Counted from the first letter of the stretch, positions 12,495 to 25,725 are shown. The stretch is DNA of 60,000 nucleotides from Membranipora membranacea (GCA_914767715.1 OU612071.1:14320948-14380947), one strand, 5' to 3'. A program made the numbers and translations. The notes: generated from the sequence alone by a model not told the origin.

Positions 12495-12951
12495 TTGTTT
12501 CAACATTTTGTAAACAAAGGAATCCTTTATATGCTGTGCCTAGTTCTATACAATATAGGATTAATGTACCATGACAGCTTGCATCAAAAGTTGATATGAG
12601 AAAACTGAGAATAAATTTTAAGAAATGCTGCATTAAATGAAGGGAAATAGCGATAGAGTGACCCAAAATGATTCATATATTGATATCGTCATAATGTGGT
12701 TAGCAAAAAAATTTGACGCTTATAGCATATGTAGAAGTAGATTTTAATTGAGTCATCTGGTTAAAAGATAATTTTTTGCCAACAATTCATCATTTTTTAT
12801 GAAATTCAGGATTTTTTGCATTCATTTTGTGGATTAAATGGTAATTCAACCACCAAGCCTGAACAATAACTGTCATTCAATTTGTGATGGTTTCTGCATC
12901 AAATTTAAAAATTGTAGGGGGAGATAACGAGGAAACCATATAAGTCACTGA
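12495..12951 (+). repeat. Dispersed repeat R2, copy 2
   Basis: Direct copy of 2184-2640, close to co-linear over its whole length. It follows a degraded R1 copy, repeating the R1-R2 order of the window start. A chance reading frame of about 109 codons on the minus strand overlaps it. Copy 1 shows no preserved equivalent, so I do not call it a gene. Confidence 0.85.
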
Positions 12952-13249
12952 GCACCAATCTAATAACAATAAAACTGTTGTTGTTATTGCGTAGATTAGG
13001 ATTTATTAGGATTTATTTTTGTTTATACATCGTACCTCAGAGCAATCACCATCATGAGTGACAAGTAAGTGAAAATGACCAAACACTCTGTGCATGTGAG
13101 TCATTATTAGATGATACTCGTAGCTAAATCTTCATCGGTGCACTGCTTTTAAATTCTTTTCTTTCTTTTCAGGTTCACTTAGTGTCATCTCTAATTATCT
13201 GTGTGTGATTGAGTGAATTGGAGAGGTTGTACTATTAATCTTCAGTATT

Positions 13250-13550
13250 ATTTTTCTCTTCTTCGCGCTAGGTCTTATTTGACCGCCCCATTTAACGGAC
13301 CCCCTTAAGCTCGGGTGGCTTGTGCGGGGTAGTACCCTATACCCTTTATCGAAGAGGCAGAGGGGGATCTTTATACTGCATGCAAGCACACAGTAGACCT
13401 CCTGTATTTATGGTCCTGATCCGAACAGACCTGGCTAGGATGAATGGCTTGCCAGTGCCAAATCAGAAATGACAGCCGGCGCCGGAATCGAACCTGGATC
13501 ATAAGATCACAAGTCCATACCCTTAACCGTCAGACCATTCCCGACTCCCT
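13250..13550 (-). mobile_element. tRNA-derived SINE (family 1)
   Basis: Read on the minus strand, a pol III promoter is present. Box A is TGGTCTGACGG (13537-13527) and box B is GGTTCGATTCC (13494-13484), the latter an exact match to the tRNA consensus. A tRNA-unrelated body follows toward 13250 and contains a stretch of CCCCGCACAAGCC type. There is no cloverleaf, so it is a SINE rather than a tRNA gene. The 3' boundary is approximate. Confidence 0.75.
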
Positions 13551-13559
13551 TAAGTAGTG

Positions 13560-15439
13560 CTGATAAATAGTTGTGTTGTGTTGCAAAAGAATACGCCTGG
13601 TTTGACCAAATTACAACGCCCCACCTGGTCTTATTTCTACCCTCAAAGACTGATTTTGCCTAAACCTTTCCTACGGCCCTGGGTGTTGTCTGGTTCAAAT
13701 AAATATGTAATCATTGTTTGAATCAAGCTTCCTTGACATGATTTAACAAGCCTGCAGAAAGTAATCGGCAATCGAGTTTGGAACGGGAAAACCATATGTC
13801 TATCAAATATGCAGTGTTATTCATTTAATTTTCTGAAGTGTTGTTTGAGGGCTACCTTTTCATTGACAGAGTGCTTTTGAGTGAAAACAAAAGTCTGTAC
13901 TTGCGTACAAGCCCCCTGTACTAAATCATAATTACGCCTTGTGGTCAGAGTTTTTCTCATAATTGTCACATGATGTTGAAAACAATGAAAACATTTTACT
14001 AAAGTTGCATAACCCTCCAGCTGGGCTTACTCGGACACTTCAAGTCCTCGGTGTGCTGCTACGCTGCACAGGATAGTAAAGAATGGTAGGGTTACAATTT
14101 AAAGCTAGAAATCCCTTCTGTTGTCGTGATAATATAAGGTTTGCGATGAAATATTTGCACTTAAAATCACTTGAATGCTGACAAAACTGATACATAAAAT
14201 TACTGTAAGTGTTTCAATAACATGTTAAAATGAATAATTGAAAATCTCTTTAATCTCTGAAATGCTGCTGTAGTGGTTGCAGTTGTTGTAGTGGTTTGTG
14301 GCTGGACTAACTTGGTTTTGTGACTCATTATCGGGTTGATTTGACTCTAATTTGCATTAATTCACGTGGGGACAACCCCAAATTAAACTCATAATGATCT
14401 AGTGTAGACAACGCATCGTACAATCGTCGTACACATGGAATGAGCTCTGACTATGGTAACAATCAGAGAGAAACGTGAGCAAAGTGCCAGACTTAATCAG
14501 AGACAAGCCAAATATATCGAATGGAAATTTATTGCATGATGTTAAACAAAGAAAACACTCCGATTATCTACAATAACAATTAAGTGAGGTGTGATTTGGT
14601 ACAGTATGAGCTGAAGAGTGACAGGAATTATTGATGTGATTTTAAACATGTTCAAACAATTGTTAGATATTGCAGTGGGTGGCCTTGAGGTGGTAGTTCT
14701 CAATACAGCGCTTGACTCATGATTTACACAAATATTTGCTGTATCTGTACACGTTGTGTTGACTGACACCCAAGTTTTTTATTTCCTGTACAGCTTGATT
14801 TCTGAAATTTGTGCTCATACTGAGATAGAATTTAGCTATCAATTGTACTTTAAAAATTGATTTTCAATAAAATCAATTATCATGACCTTTCATGAAAGTG
14901 TAGTAGTACCTAGAAACACTTATTACATATGTGGATTGTCTCGACTTCTTTTAAATGCGTGAACTACAAGGTGAAAATGTTGAAGAAACATTCCTAATGT
15001 GTATTGGACAAACCTCAGTCTCACACACAGGTCATGTGTAACGAATGCATAATCATCATGCATATAGTACACATTGGATATGTGGATGTCTTTTTGCTTG
15101 GCACTAGATCGCAAACCATTTTCCACCCATGAAACAATTTGCTTTATTATTTGATGAGAAAATGTACACTTTTTCCACATACTTAGGACACATTATGAAC
15201 ATTGTGTTAGAGTTCCAAAACTTATGTTTTTCATGTGTACCTTATGTGTATGTTTTATGAAGTTTTGACACATTTACTTTTCTCTGTGCATCTCATTTCA
15301 CTGTTTACTATTTTAACAAGATTTTTTATTCATATGCAGATTAGTAGTAATTTCCGTATATGTCAAATATAATGTGTTAGCCCTTTTCACCTGTAGACTA
15401 TGTGTGGACCCAAATCAAATTTCAACTCGGTGCATGAGT
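13560..15439. other. No gene seen; first copy of repeat R3
   Basis: Contains R3 copy 1 at about 14453-14725. The rest shows chance frames only, including an 85-codon minus-strand frame at 14923-15180 with no family signature. Confidence 0.5.
14453..14725 (+). repeat. Dispersed repeat R3, copy 1
   Basis: About 270 bases starting ATGGTAACAATCAGAG and ending GCTTGACTCATGATTT. The same sequence recurs diverged at 35586-35857 in the same orientation. Shared landmarks are GACAAGCCAAATATATC and TTATTGATGTGATTTTAAAC. Confidence 0.8.
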
Positions 15440-15824
15440 TTAAAGGGCAACCAAGGTTTCAAACAACTTCACATTGATGGCCATTGATTAATAGCAGATT
15501 GCACCTTCTGCATGGGGAAAAAGACATAATATAATTCGGATGATTATTCAGCCAGAATTTTTGTGAAACATTTCTTCCATCAGGTACTCAAACTCAGCTA
15601 AAAGAGAATACCACATAGCAGTTTCCTGTTCCTGTTATTATTTAGCCTGTGCTCTATAATTATTACAGCAAAGTCTTGGAACCTCCCCTAAACTGAAGTG
15701 TTACCCAGCTTAGAGTCAGCAACTACTTTGAGTTTTGCATCGCGTAATGCACAAAGCTGATGCTGCCCAGCACATTATTTGCTACCCATTAATGCATTGC
15801 TGCGAAACCTTGGTTGCCCTTTAA
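15440..15824. mobile_element. MITE family A, full-length copy 1
   Basis: 385 bases between TTAA sites. Its ends, AAGGGCAACCAAGGTTTC and GAAACCTTGGTTGCCCTT, are perfect inverses. No coding capacity. A closely similar full-length copy is at 23492-23887 and partial copies are at 22367, 22767 and 39849. TTAA flanks suggest mobilisation by a piggyBac-type transposase. Confidence 0.9.
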
Positions 15825-16400
15825 TACTATTCAATTGACTTGCTCCGCGACCATGAGAGCCTCCTGAGCCCAGCTGCTAGATGTGCATATAAGACTAGTG
15901 TAACCATGTAAGTGCAGGGGATTTATACTATTCGATTGACTTGCTCCACAATCGTTAGTTAGTCATACAACTTTTGTCATATGCCCTCGAGATCCAATAT
16001 GGCTGCCATCAACTGTAGATTGCTGCCAATTAACAGTTCTTATATACGATTGAGTTAAAACTTTGGAATTGGGGGTTTTAACCTATACCAAATCTTATTA
16101 CATAATCAATATTGATGTCACATGACCTTGAGAGCCAAAATGACCACAATAAACAGTTAATTGCTGCCAATTAACTGTTCTTATGATGATGCAATTGAGT
16201 TGAAAGTTGTGGTATGGGGGTTATGCAATATTCCGAATCTTGTTTCATCATATATCGTCAAGTCGCATGACATCGATGTTGAATATGATTGGTTGTATGA
16301 CTTCATACTTGCTTGCAAATATTACCACTTTACACTTTTTGAATATTGTTTTAGTCGAGTTTATTATTAGGAATACAACTTTGCAATGTCACTCTTGGTG
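15825..16400. repeat. Low-copy tandem repeat, about 141-base unit
   Basis: A unit containing GCCATCAACTGTAGATTGCTGCCAATTAAC (given here only as landmark positions 16004-16030) recurs about 141 bases later near 16145-16180, with a more degraded third unit after 16260. A shorter repeat of TATACTATTC-ATTGACTTGCTCC occurs at about 15826 and 15925. Non-coding. Confidence 0.6.
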
Positions 16401-16404
16401 TTCA

Positions 16405-17115
16405 GGCAATAACGCTTAAGTTTTCTAAAGCATTCGACAAAATGCATCCAGATCACGCTGTCAAGAAATTTTGTAAACTGAAAAAAAGATTTGAAGTTTG
16501 AAGTTTGAAGTTTTATCCACTTTGTATTATCTTGTGGCTTTTGTTCATGGCTTTTTCTCTAATAGAGGACAATGTGTCAGGTTTCGCAATATTAAATCCA
16601 TCTTCAGTCCAATAAATATAGGTGTCCCTCAAGGGGCATTACTAGGTCCTCCGCTCTGGAATACATTTATCGATGACTTGTCACCACCAACACAACCTTA
16701 AGTACACTGATGACACAATTTTATACCATCCTCTTTCAAAGTCTAAGAGTCTCATGATTGGCTCTATTGCTTATCGGGCAACTGTGAGCATCAACGACAA
16801 CCACCTTCAAAGAGCACTCGATTACGCCTCTCAGTACTGCACTGATAACTTTCTGCTATTAAATGTGAACAAGGCTCTCTCCATGAACTTCAATTTACAA
16901 AAAAACACTCACCATTGACACTGATGACATCAATGACTCTAAAATACTCTACACCCCAAATGTGAGGGTCCTTGGTGTGATACTTGATGAGCACCTGAAG
17001 TTTCACTCCCATGTAGACCTTATTATTGGCAAAACAAACCATTCGCTTCATGGTCTTATATAGTTACACTCAACATCAACATCTTTGTTGACTAAACACA
17101 GTATCCTAGTGGATG
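16405..17115 (+). pseudogene. Non-LTR retrotransposon reverse transcriptase relic
   Basis: Reverse transcriptase palm motifs appear in order on the plus strand. KFSKAFDKMHPDHAV is at about 16416-16460. INIGVPQGALLGPPLWNTF, the B motif, is near 16613-16670. KYTDDTILYHPL, the catalytic YxDD with T in place of the usual A, is near 16696-16735. VLGVILDEHLKFHSHV follows near 16970-17020. Several frame changes separate these blocks, so it is dead. It resembles CR1/jockey-like LINEs and is related to the relic at 5563-6305. The 5' end and endonuclease are missing. Confidence 0.85.
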
Positions 17116-17247
17116 CGGTTATGTCTACATGGCCAATGTTTTAAAATCTTTGACAAGGCTCTCCCACATAAAATATCACATTGCTGTCAAAACAAATATT
17201 ATTGCAGCTCATAATAAATTACCTCATCGATGACTGCAAAATATGCT

Positions 17248-17277
17248 CACAGAGTAAGGATATATCCTTACTCTGTG
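17248..17277. repeat. Perfect 30-base palindrome
   Basis: CACAGAGTAAGGATA followed directly by its exact reverse complement, with no loop. It lies just after the LINE relic. Confidence 0.85.
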
Positions 17278-19866
17278 ATATGCTCATCATATAAACATCC
17301 ATGACCATAGAATGATACAAGCCCCGATTCACAAAGCCAGAGTTAGTTTATTAGCCACGATCAATTTGTCTTACATTATTCAACACACGTTATTAAATTT
17401 ACGATCCTTAGTTTTGGGCAAAATATTTCGATGGCAATAATGTCGTCAGATAACTGATGTTATCCAAGTGACGAATCTGTTGATTCAGAAAATGAAGCTT
17501 CTGGGGCCATTCTAGGGAAATAGGGCAGGCAACTGATGGTGAAGGAATATGTTTCTTCACAAGAACTGACCGTGGAGGATATGCAATATGCATGCAGAGG
17601 TAGGCTTGCTTCTCAAGCGGAATGACAATAATATTTCAATGGACATTACAATAATTGATGACAAATAGATTTTGATTTACATAACCAGCAAAAATTTTTG
17701 TCTTGGTTGATGTTTTGTGTTCTGGCAATTTTTTTACCAAAAATCAAGAATCTTTGTCACAATTAGCCGCAGCACAGTATTTTTCGGATTCACCTCGGCT
17801 CGCCATCTACCCAGCACATTATTTAGAATTTTATCATCACATAGAATTTTTGTCTGCTGATAAAGTGTTATCAATTAAAAATCTCCAACTATAAATATAC
17901 AATGGATGGCAAACAGCAGGTCCTTACCGAAAGTTAATTATACATAAGGCATACTATAAGCTGGTCAGTTTCAAGAATATGAGAACAGTAACACAGTTCA
18001 TGTCTAAAGCCATAACAAATTGGAATGCTAAAGTCTAAAAATTCTTGATCTCCTTTCCCTTCGCCTTATTTTCACTAACTTCGTGCAGCCGATGACTCAG
18101 CTTTCGCTGGATTATTTTATTATCTGACCTGCGTCTTACCTCAGTTTATAGTATGTGTCATTTATTCTCAATCGAACACACACACACCGCTGTGCTTGTA
18201 ATATAAAATTCCAAGTTTGTTTACTTAGCCAGTGGATCTCAGTGGAGTATTGTATTCAATGGGGGCCATTCATAGAATACCTTACTACACAATATAGCCT
18301 TAGTTTGGTGCTCTGTGTTGACCTACATTTGCTGAAATCACACAAATAAGCTGACTTTTTAGACCATCATATCTTAAATTTGGGGATGGGGATGCCAGGG
18401 CCCTTCCATGAGGTTGCAATTGAGATGTGGGTGAATAGGCTCATAGTGGAAAATGAAAATCAGCACCATGGATTTTCTGCTGTATTGAATACAAGATAGC
18501 TCTGTTTGTTTTGATTTTACAATAGGCTGATCACTCAAACAGCTCTCTGACGTCACAAAACGTTAGCCTGGCTTGAGGTGAGCGTTTTCGGGAAGGCCTC
18601 TAAGAGTGGACCAATTTTCTAAAGAAGCACTTCATTACGGAGCCGAAGAATCAGAGAATAATTTGATACATGAATAAAATTGATCCACCTAGTTGTTTAA
18701 GAGTAATTTTCAATTATTACATACAAGAGATCGATCATGTCACAATTCATTTCAAAATTAGCATAGCCGTGGTTTGCCCATTGTGGAAACCATCCAGTAC
18801 AATTGTTTTCGTTCTTAGATTATCTGAATGATTGCATTATCCTATGCAGAATACTGGTAGACAAATATGAGCTTGTTAGCTCCTGTACTACTGTAACATG
18901 GAATATTGTATAACCTTAAAAGATCAATTTCACCTTATTCCATTGTCAAGCAATAAATAAATGCTTTAACCTTCCAAACCTCAACGAAAATCCAAATTTA
19001 ATTATCTCAAACGGGCAAGTCAAAGCTTCACATGAGAAATGAATTAAAATGGTAAACAGGAAACACCAAAATGTTGAATTGATATAAACTTAAAGGGTTA
19101 TATATTGATTAAGTTGTGGAAATATAAATATAAATATAGGTAAATATTTATAATTTTGTGTTTGTGATTCGAAATATGTTCAGCCTCATCATATTTTGGT
19201 AAATGGAATTTTAGTGAAACAAATCGAAACTAAAACAACTAAAACCTGATCAAGATATATGACATTGTTACAAGGCGATGGGATAGTCAGATAGCACCGC
19301 CAGCTGGAATGACAGAGCGAATCATCTGCTACCTACAGACAATCAGACGACCTCCCACAGACTAGGACTTCACACTAAAAAAGTTAGCGTTGATTTGATT
19401 CTGATATAGATCACCTACTTCACCGTTGTCATGAATTATTTTTACTCTAAAATTAATTGCTAGTTGAAGAACATTCAGCTGTGATTTGACACTTTGAAAT
19501 AATCAACTTAATATTGATATTGAGTGAATATGAATAAAGAGTAAATTGAACTCTAAAACATGACTCCATTTCATAGTTAAGTGGGGGAACCATCTGTGAG
19601 TCAGCATCACCTTTATTTGACTGTAATACTGGGTATTGATATTTAATAAGAGTTATTTGGATTCTAACTTTTCTCTGTGTGTATTTAATTTCCAAATTGC
19701 GGCCAGTACAGGCGTATTTCTATAAACTTCACATCATGATAGGTTCAATGCAATTCAGTATTCATAGATCAGGCTCTTGCCAAAATCTGTTTGCAACGAG
19801 AAACCCATGACTGCCTATTTGACAAGCCTACAGCCCAGCAGAAGCCTAAGAACCGATATCTCAGAC

Positions 19867-19896
19867 CAAGGATTTCAAGAAATCTTGAAATCCTTG
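19867..19896. repeat. Perfect 13-bp hairpin
   Basis: Arms CAAGGATTTCAAG and CTTGAAATCCTTG around the loop AAAT. Confidence 0.85.
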
Positions 19897-21449
19897 CTCA
19901 GACACATCAAGTGTTGGCCAACTTTTAATTGGCAGCCAGATAACTGGTGAAACTAATCCAGGAATAATTTATCAGTGGACAATTGTCCGTAAATTCTATC
20001 TCGCAGGGTGAAGATCTTGCCACATTGAGTCAAGATCTAGAATTTCAATTTAAAACAGTCAGCCAACAAAGACAAATGGTTGACTACTAAAAGAAATATG
20101 GTTGTTCAGCTAAAATGGTTGACTAAACTCAAGGGGTCTTATAGCATGCGACATCCCAAAGCAAGAGTGGTGATATATTGGATGTCTCAAGGGCTATCTG
20201 TTTGTAGGCAGGTTGGACTGCATCTTGGTGCTATCCAAACCCATGACCTCCCATACATGCACCCTTTCTGCACTAAATAATCCTAGCAAAGATGTATACA
20301 TGTTTGTGTTGGCTTAATAAACCATCGCAATACAGAGTCCCTATCTGAGGAAGATCTTTCAGAACCCACAGTGCCAGTATAACCTGGAGGCATGTGTCAA
20401 GCTTGATATGGGCTTCTAGATAGCTGGACAGCTTGCCTCAATTGAATAGTATAAAAACTCATTCACTTTCCTCACAATCAGATGTTTGGCAAAGCTCAAA
20501 ATCCTGAGTTAAATTTGATGTCGATCCAAATTTATCTGCAGCTGACAGGAATCAACTAGCTCGATATCTTGGGCATATACATGGAAAATAACAACTATTA
20601 TATACATGATATGATATGATGATATATATGATGATAAATATTGAAATAAGTTGGGAAACCGACCAAGACCAATTGTGCCTTATTTTCACAGTTGATTTTG
20701 CCTGTTGAGATTTTCTGCTAAATTACTGAATTCGTATCAGCATCATTGATAATTTATTTCATGATCAGAATATTTTTGTAAGATGCAGTAACAGGTTTAT
20801 AATCTATGGAGTTGTCAGTATTGGGCTCCCTGTAGCGGATTATTATTTTACTTGTTGCATTTTGGACATGGGATTTTTGTGCTCAATATCTTGATCGCTG
20901 TTGTATATGGGGATTTGTGTAGACAAAGAGAGTATATCAAAGGCTGTGGTCTCTGAGCGTAAATCATAGCGCTGTAACTGTCCCAACATGCAAGGCTCCG
21001 TGGAGCTTCCAACAATGTCCACTCTTGTTGGGCATCGTAATGAGTAATTGTGGCGAAATTTGAGTAGAATCCAAATATTATTATGATATTTTTAAGTCTA
21101 CACATTTTAACCCCTGTGTAATGACTAGGGTCTCTCTACAATAAATGCTGGATTTGAACCAAACCACCCCTTTAATAATCTTCCACAGCTATCAGAAATT
21201 GTTAATCTGAGAGAATACTGCTTATACTGCTAAGATCATTAAGGAAAATCAGTGTTTTTTTTCTGATTATCACAATAAGATGGTGAACCATTAGTAACGC
21301 TAACAGTGTACTTATGGAAGCATGTCCTAAATCATAAGCATGAGTGCCAATTATTGGGCATGAAAATTCCCCGACGGCATGATTATTATTATGAGACTTT
21401 AATATCCTGTGTGAGACAATGTCAACTATTAATAGATTTGTGTCTGTTT

Positions 21450-21588
21450 TTCCGTCCATCTATTCGTCCGTCCGCTAGTCTGTCCGTTCGTCCGTATGTC
21501 TGTCTGTCTCTCAAAATCAATCAAATTCAATCAAAGTCAATTAAAATTAATCAAAATCAATCAAAATCAATCAAAATTAATCAATCAT
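21450..21588. repeat. Two adjacent simple repeats
   Basis: A degenerate GTCC/GTCT tetranucleotide run passes directly into an AATCAATCAAA-like run with a period of 10-11 bases. A chance reading frame passes through both. Confidence 0.8.
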
Positions 21589-22366
21589 GTTTGGGCTGGA
21601 GAAGTCAGTTGGTAGTAAGGAGGTGATCTTCAAATTGAAAGCGGAACCTGACACCCCGTTTCCTCACCATGTTCACATTCTATGCTTTACTTGCGCAGTT
21701 TTGAATAAGGAGGTCAAGAAATCTGAGGTAACAATGACACAGTAGATCCATCTTAGCGTGATGCAATTTATGAGTGAAAACCATGTAAATTTTTATACAA
21801 ACGTTATATAGCTTCTTTGCATATTGTATGTTGTATATTTAAACTCACATGACTTGAAAACAATCAGCTGATAAAGGCAATGAATAAAAATGTGCATGAA
21901 TGAGCTCACATCAAAAAGCTGTGTCTGCGAGAATTATCCCAATCTATCCATATAACTTCTGAGTATAAAACGTGGAACATACATTGCACTGAAATATTTG
22001 TGTATTAGACAGAGGCTACTTGTTTAAATTGTAGACTAGTCAACATGTTCTTGAGAATTATGCAGCAAGCAAGCTTGTACGTAAAGACACCACACAAACC
22101 AGAGCATACACGGTTGACCCAGAATCAGACAAAGAGTACAAGTTCTTCATATGGGTTTCCGTTGTTGTTGGCAAGGAGGGCACAGCCAGGTCGCCTTTTG
22201 CTAACATCTCAGTTTTCAGTGGTGAATATGAATTCTCCTTTAGCCTCACGTTTTTCAACACATATAATAAGCCTTCAATATTCTTGATCAAAGGCAGGCA
22301 AAAGCACTGTGTGTTTTATGATTTATAATTGTATTCTATAATGTTGAGAAGGTCTTGAACGGAATC

Positions 22367-22752
22367 TTAAAGGGCAACCAGAGTTTCAAACAAGTTCTCA
22401 TTGATTATTAGTAGGTTGTACCTTATGAATAGGGAAACAATTCAATTTTAAGTCATATGATTATTTAGTGGAACATTTCATCACTCAGTTGCTAAGGGCA
22501 TCCCAAACGCTGCGCAAACTCAAAAGTAAAGCTAAAGCTAAAATAGAACAACACGGTACAGTTTCTTGTTCTTGGTATATTTAGCATTAGTTAGCATAAG
22601 CGTTTAGTTATATTACAGCAATGTCTTGGAGTCAAGCTAAGAGTCAGCAACTACTTTGAGTTTCGCATGGCGTCATGCACAACACTGATCCGGTGTAGCA
22701 CATTCTTCACTTCCTGTTTATGCATTTCTGCAAAACATTGTAGTCCCTTCAA
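22367..22752. mobile_element. MITE family A, diverged copy
   Basis: Starts TTAAAGGGCAACC and ends with a degraded GTAGTCCCTTCAA. The interior keeps the AATCAGCAAC-TACTTTGAGTTT and TTCCTGTTCTTG landmarks of the family but has many changes. It is the oldest copy in the window. Confidence 0.75.
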
Positions 22753-22766
22753 GTTCTGATTTGTAT

Positions 22767-22924
22767 TTAAAGGGCAACCAAGGTTTGTAGATTGTGTTTC
22801 ACAAGGATTCTGGCTGAATAATCATCCGAATTATATTTTGTCTTTTTCCCCATGCAGAAGGTGCAATCTGCTATTAATCAATGGCCATCAATGAGAAGTT
22901 GTTTGAAACCTTGGTTGCCCTTTC
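22767..22924. mobile_element. MITE family A, internally deleted inverted copy
   Basis: Both family A ends are present (TTAAAGGGCAACCAAGG left, CCTTGGTTGCCCTTTC right). Between them lies only about 120 bases, matching the reverse complement of the left part of the full-length element. This is a short deletion derivative in the opposite orientation, 14 bases from the diverged copy. Confidence 0.85.
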
Positions 22925-23491
22925 ACAGTGAATGAGACTGATGCCTGATACATACCTGTGTTTTAAAGGCTGATACACCACACAGGCCACAAACACAGCT
23001 ATGATAAGTCCTAAGAAACCAATGCCACTTTGATAAGGTCTGATTCAGATGATCCAGCACTGGGTCGCTCTACAATGAGAAAATTAAGCCTTGATACATA
23101 TCAACCCCCTTTTGCTCATTTTATATTCAACTTCACTTGTTTCTAATTGCTCGGAGGTAAAGTCACTCTAGCAACATTTGAACTGATGTTGATATTGTAA
23201 ATCTTTTGAAGCTTGAAGAAAATTTAGTTAATAGCATTCTTAATTATAGTTCTTGCTATTACTCTTTAAGGAACAGACTGTCATCATGTGTTACTTAAAC
23301 CAGAAAAACCAAGATATCTGAATCTACAAACATGATTTGTGTAAAATTGTATGTTTATGTTGAGGGATTTTCTATTTGGTGAATTCTCTGCAATGCTAAG
23401 TTTCACTTAAGTAAAGTGTGAGTATGTGTTGTGTTTTAATAAAAATAGTGCCCGATCAGATTGAACAATTGTTTCCCATCTATTATTCAGA
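22925..23491. other. No gene seen
   Basis: AT-rich spacer between MITE copies; no supportable feature. Confidence 0.4.
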
Positions 23492-23887
23492 TTAAAGGGC
23501 AACCAAGGTTTCAAACACCTTCTCATTGATGGCCATTGAATAATAGCAGATTGCACCTTCTGCATGGGGAAAAGACAAAATATAAATCGGATGATTATTC
23601 GGCCAGAATTCTTGTGAAACATTTCTTCCATCAGGCACTCAAACTCAGCTAAAAGAGAATACCACATAGCAGTTTCCTGTTCCTGTTATTATTTAGCCTG
23701 TGCTCTATAATTATTACAGCAAAGTCTTGGAACCTCCCCTAAACTGAAGTGTTACCCAGGTCAGAGTCAGAGTCAGAGTCAGCAACTATTTTGAGTTTTG
23801 CATCGCGTAATGCACAAAGCTGATGCTGCCCAGCACATTATTTCCTACTCATTAATGCATTGCTGCGAACCCTTGGTTGCCCTTTAA
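23492..23887. mobile_element. MITE family A, full-length copy 2
   Basis: 396 bases between TTAA sites, in the same orientation as 15440-15824 and very similar along its whole length, so both moved fairly recently. It has an extra GTCAGA repeat near 23761-23780. Confidence 0.9.
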
Positions 23888-25725
23888 TAATCAACAAACA
23901 TCATCATTGTGGTCATAATCATCATCATCATTATCACATCACCATCATCAGCATTAACATCATCAACCAACACTGGGTGAATACAATGAATTTACAGGAT
24001 ACACTAGAAATAGAACAAAATCAATATTTTGCTCTAGTTCTGCAGCTTTTGGGCCAACATCCTCCAAATCGTTGATACTATCACATTTGATTCAGTTTCC
24101 AAATGATGCAATGTGTTAATATCGTAATCATCATTCCAAATTTTCAACATACTGGAGAACAAATGATGTAAAATCAAATATTCACACAAAGTATCGTCTT
24201 AGGTGTGTTAGGATACATATCAAACCAACAGTCTTAACTGGTAAGTCTGGATATTATACTTAGAACGTGAATAATTCTTAGTCTACACCGACAGTCAAAA
24301 TGTGCTTGTAAACAGTGGGAGTCAAGTTTGAATCTTTTCCAGTCAGAGGACCACAACTTTTTTGATCAAACCTCTTGATTCTAATCAATAATTTCTAAAT
24401 TTCTCTTCCTTTCCCATGTAATTCTTCTTAATACTCAAACAATTTTGCTACGTAATTGAAATATTAACCCTTTTACTTCAAGGAGGCCATTTCGTTTTGT
24501 AGTTGCAATTCTTTTTGTAGGGGAAATACGATATATCCCAATGCGCCCTCATTCATCTTCACCTTGATAAGCAATTTGAACTAGCAAACACTCAAATAAT
24601 ATGACTTCAGATTGACACTGGTATCGTATGTAACATACTGTTTCAGATGTCAGAAGTTATCCCCTCATTGTCAACGGGTCAAATGAATTGAATAGTGATG
24701 TTACAAATCCCTACCGGTCAATTTGGAGTAATTGTAGATTTGTGAAAGACCTTGGCTGATTATTAATCAGTAGCAGATATCAATACAATCCGAAACCTCC
24801 CCAGGTACATTTAGGAGCAAATTTGTTGACTTACTTTCAAAAACTGATCTGGCTAATAGGCAGGATATTCTCCACCCCTGGTACACCTTATATGGGTCCC
24901 TGCCTGAGTAGATCTTGAAGGTTATTATTTTTTAAGCTTTAACTCAAGTTGCACAATGGGATGCATTTTCTCTGTTGATTATAAATGAACACATTATGTC
25001 CAGTCACGACTCAGGGACAAACCTTTTGATCTGTCAACTGCTCAGGCTTAAATGGAAGTATTCTGAGTGACAGAGAAAGTACTTTGTCTTTGGGATACGA
25101 TTATTTTGTTTATTCATTCTCCTCCACATTGGCCAAAAGGTAGGAATAAAAATGAGCAAACCAATGCGTTGTTGGAATTGTTATAGCAGAAATGAGTACA
25201 CAACTTTATATGTTCAAACATGAAATCTATTATGTGCAATAATTTACAAAAGTTTCAAAGTCAGTGTCTTACGTCGGAATGAAAAACCAAGGTAGTATAT
25301 TGCTGTAATGGAACGATGAGTGAAGCTAATTCAATACAGCAGAATGTGCAGTCAATGTTATTGATTAACAATGGGCTTGTTATTTTACACTAACAAATGT
25401 TAAAGGAACTGAGCAGAACGTTGAACTAACCAAATCAGTGTGAATTGTGATGCAATTCAGTCAAGTGTGATAAACTATTGAGCTAGAAATGCGGGAGACT
25501 GTTGAATGGGTTATCTTATTGATATTGATAACAAAAGCCTTGAAAGCTTTGAATTTTTTGTTTGAATGGCTCTATCATAATATGACTAATACATGGGCGG
25601 TGCTAATTTAAATAGAAACGACATTTAATACCCTTGTTCAACTTCCTTCTTCATATGATATGTTTGTGCGCAGCTTCATTATTTTGTGAACAAGCTTGTC
25701 AACTGAAGAGAGATTTGAAGCAGTC
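23888..25725. promoter_or_regulatory. Upstream region of the fibrinogen-domain gene
   Basis: Non-coding DNA ahead of the gene's start codon, with an imperfect CATCAT repeat near 23910-23960. A pyrimidine-rich TTTGTGCGCAG lies at about 25664-25674. It could be a 5'UTR intron acceptor or a trans-splice site about 50 bases before the ATG. No TATA box or initiator can be assigned with confidence. Confidence 0.3.

Larger units (their letters stand above)
17278..22366. other. Gene-poor stretch
   Basis: About 5 kb of AT-rich DNA with chance reading frames of 60-106 codons only. It contains a perfect hairpin at 19867-19896, a GTCC-like simple repeat at about 21450-21505 and an AATCA-rich repeat at about 21513-21588. 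I see no splice-consistent coding exons. Confidence 0.5.

Noticed and set aside
12337-12666. 109-codon minus-strand frame
   Set aside because: It overlaps repeat R2, and the sister copy keeps no equivalent frame.
14923-15180. 85-codon minus-strand frame
   Set aside because: Plausible length by chance in this composition; no family motif or supporting splice sites.
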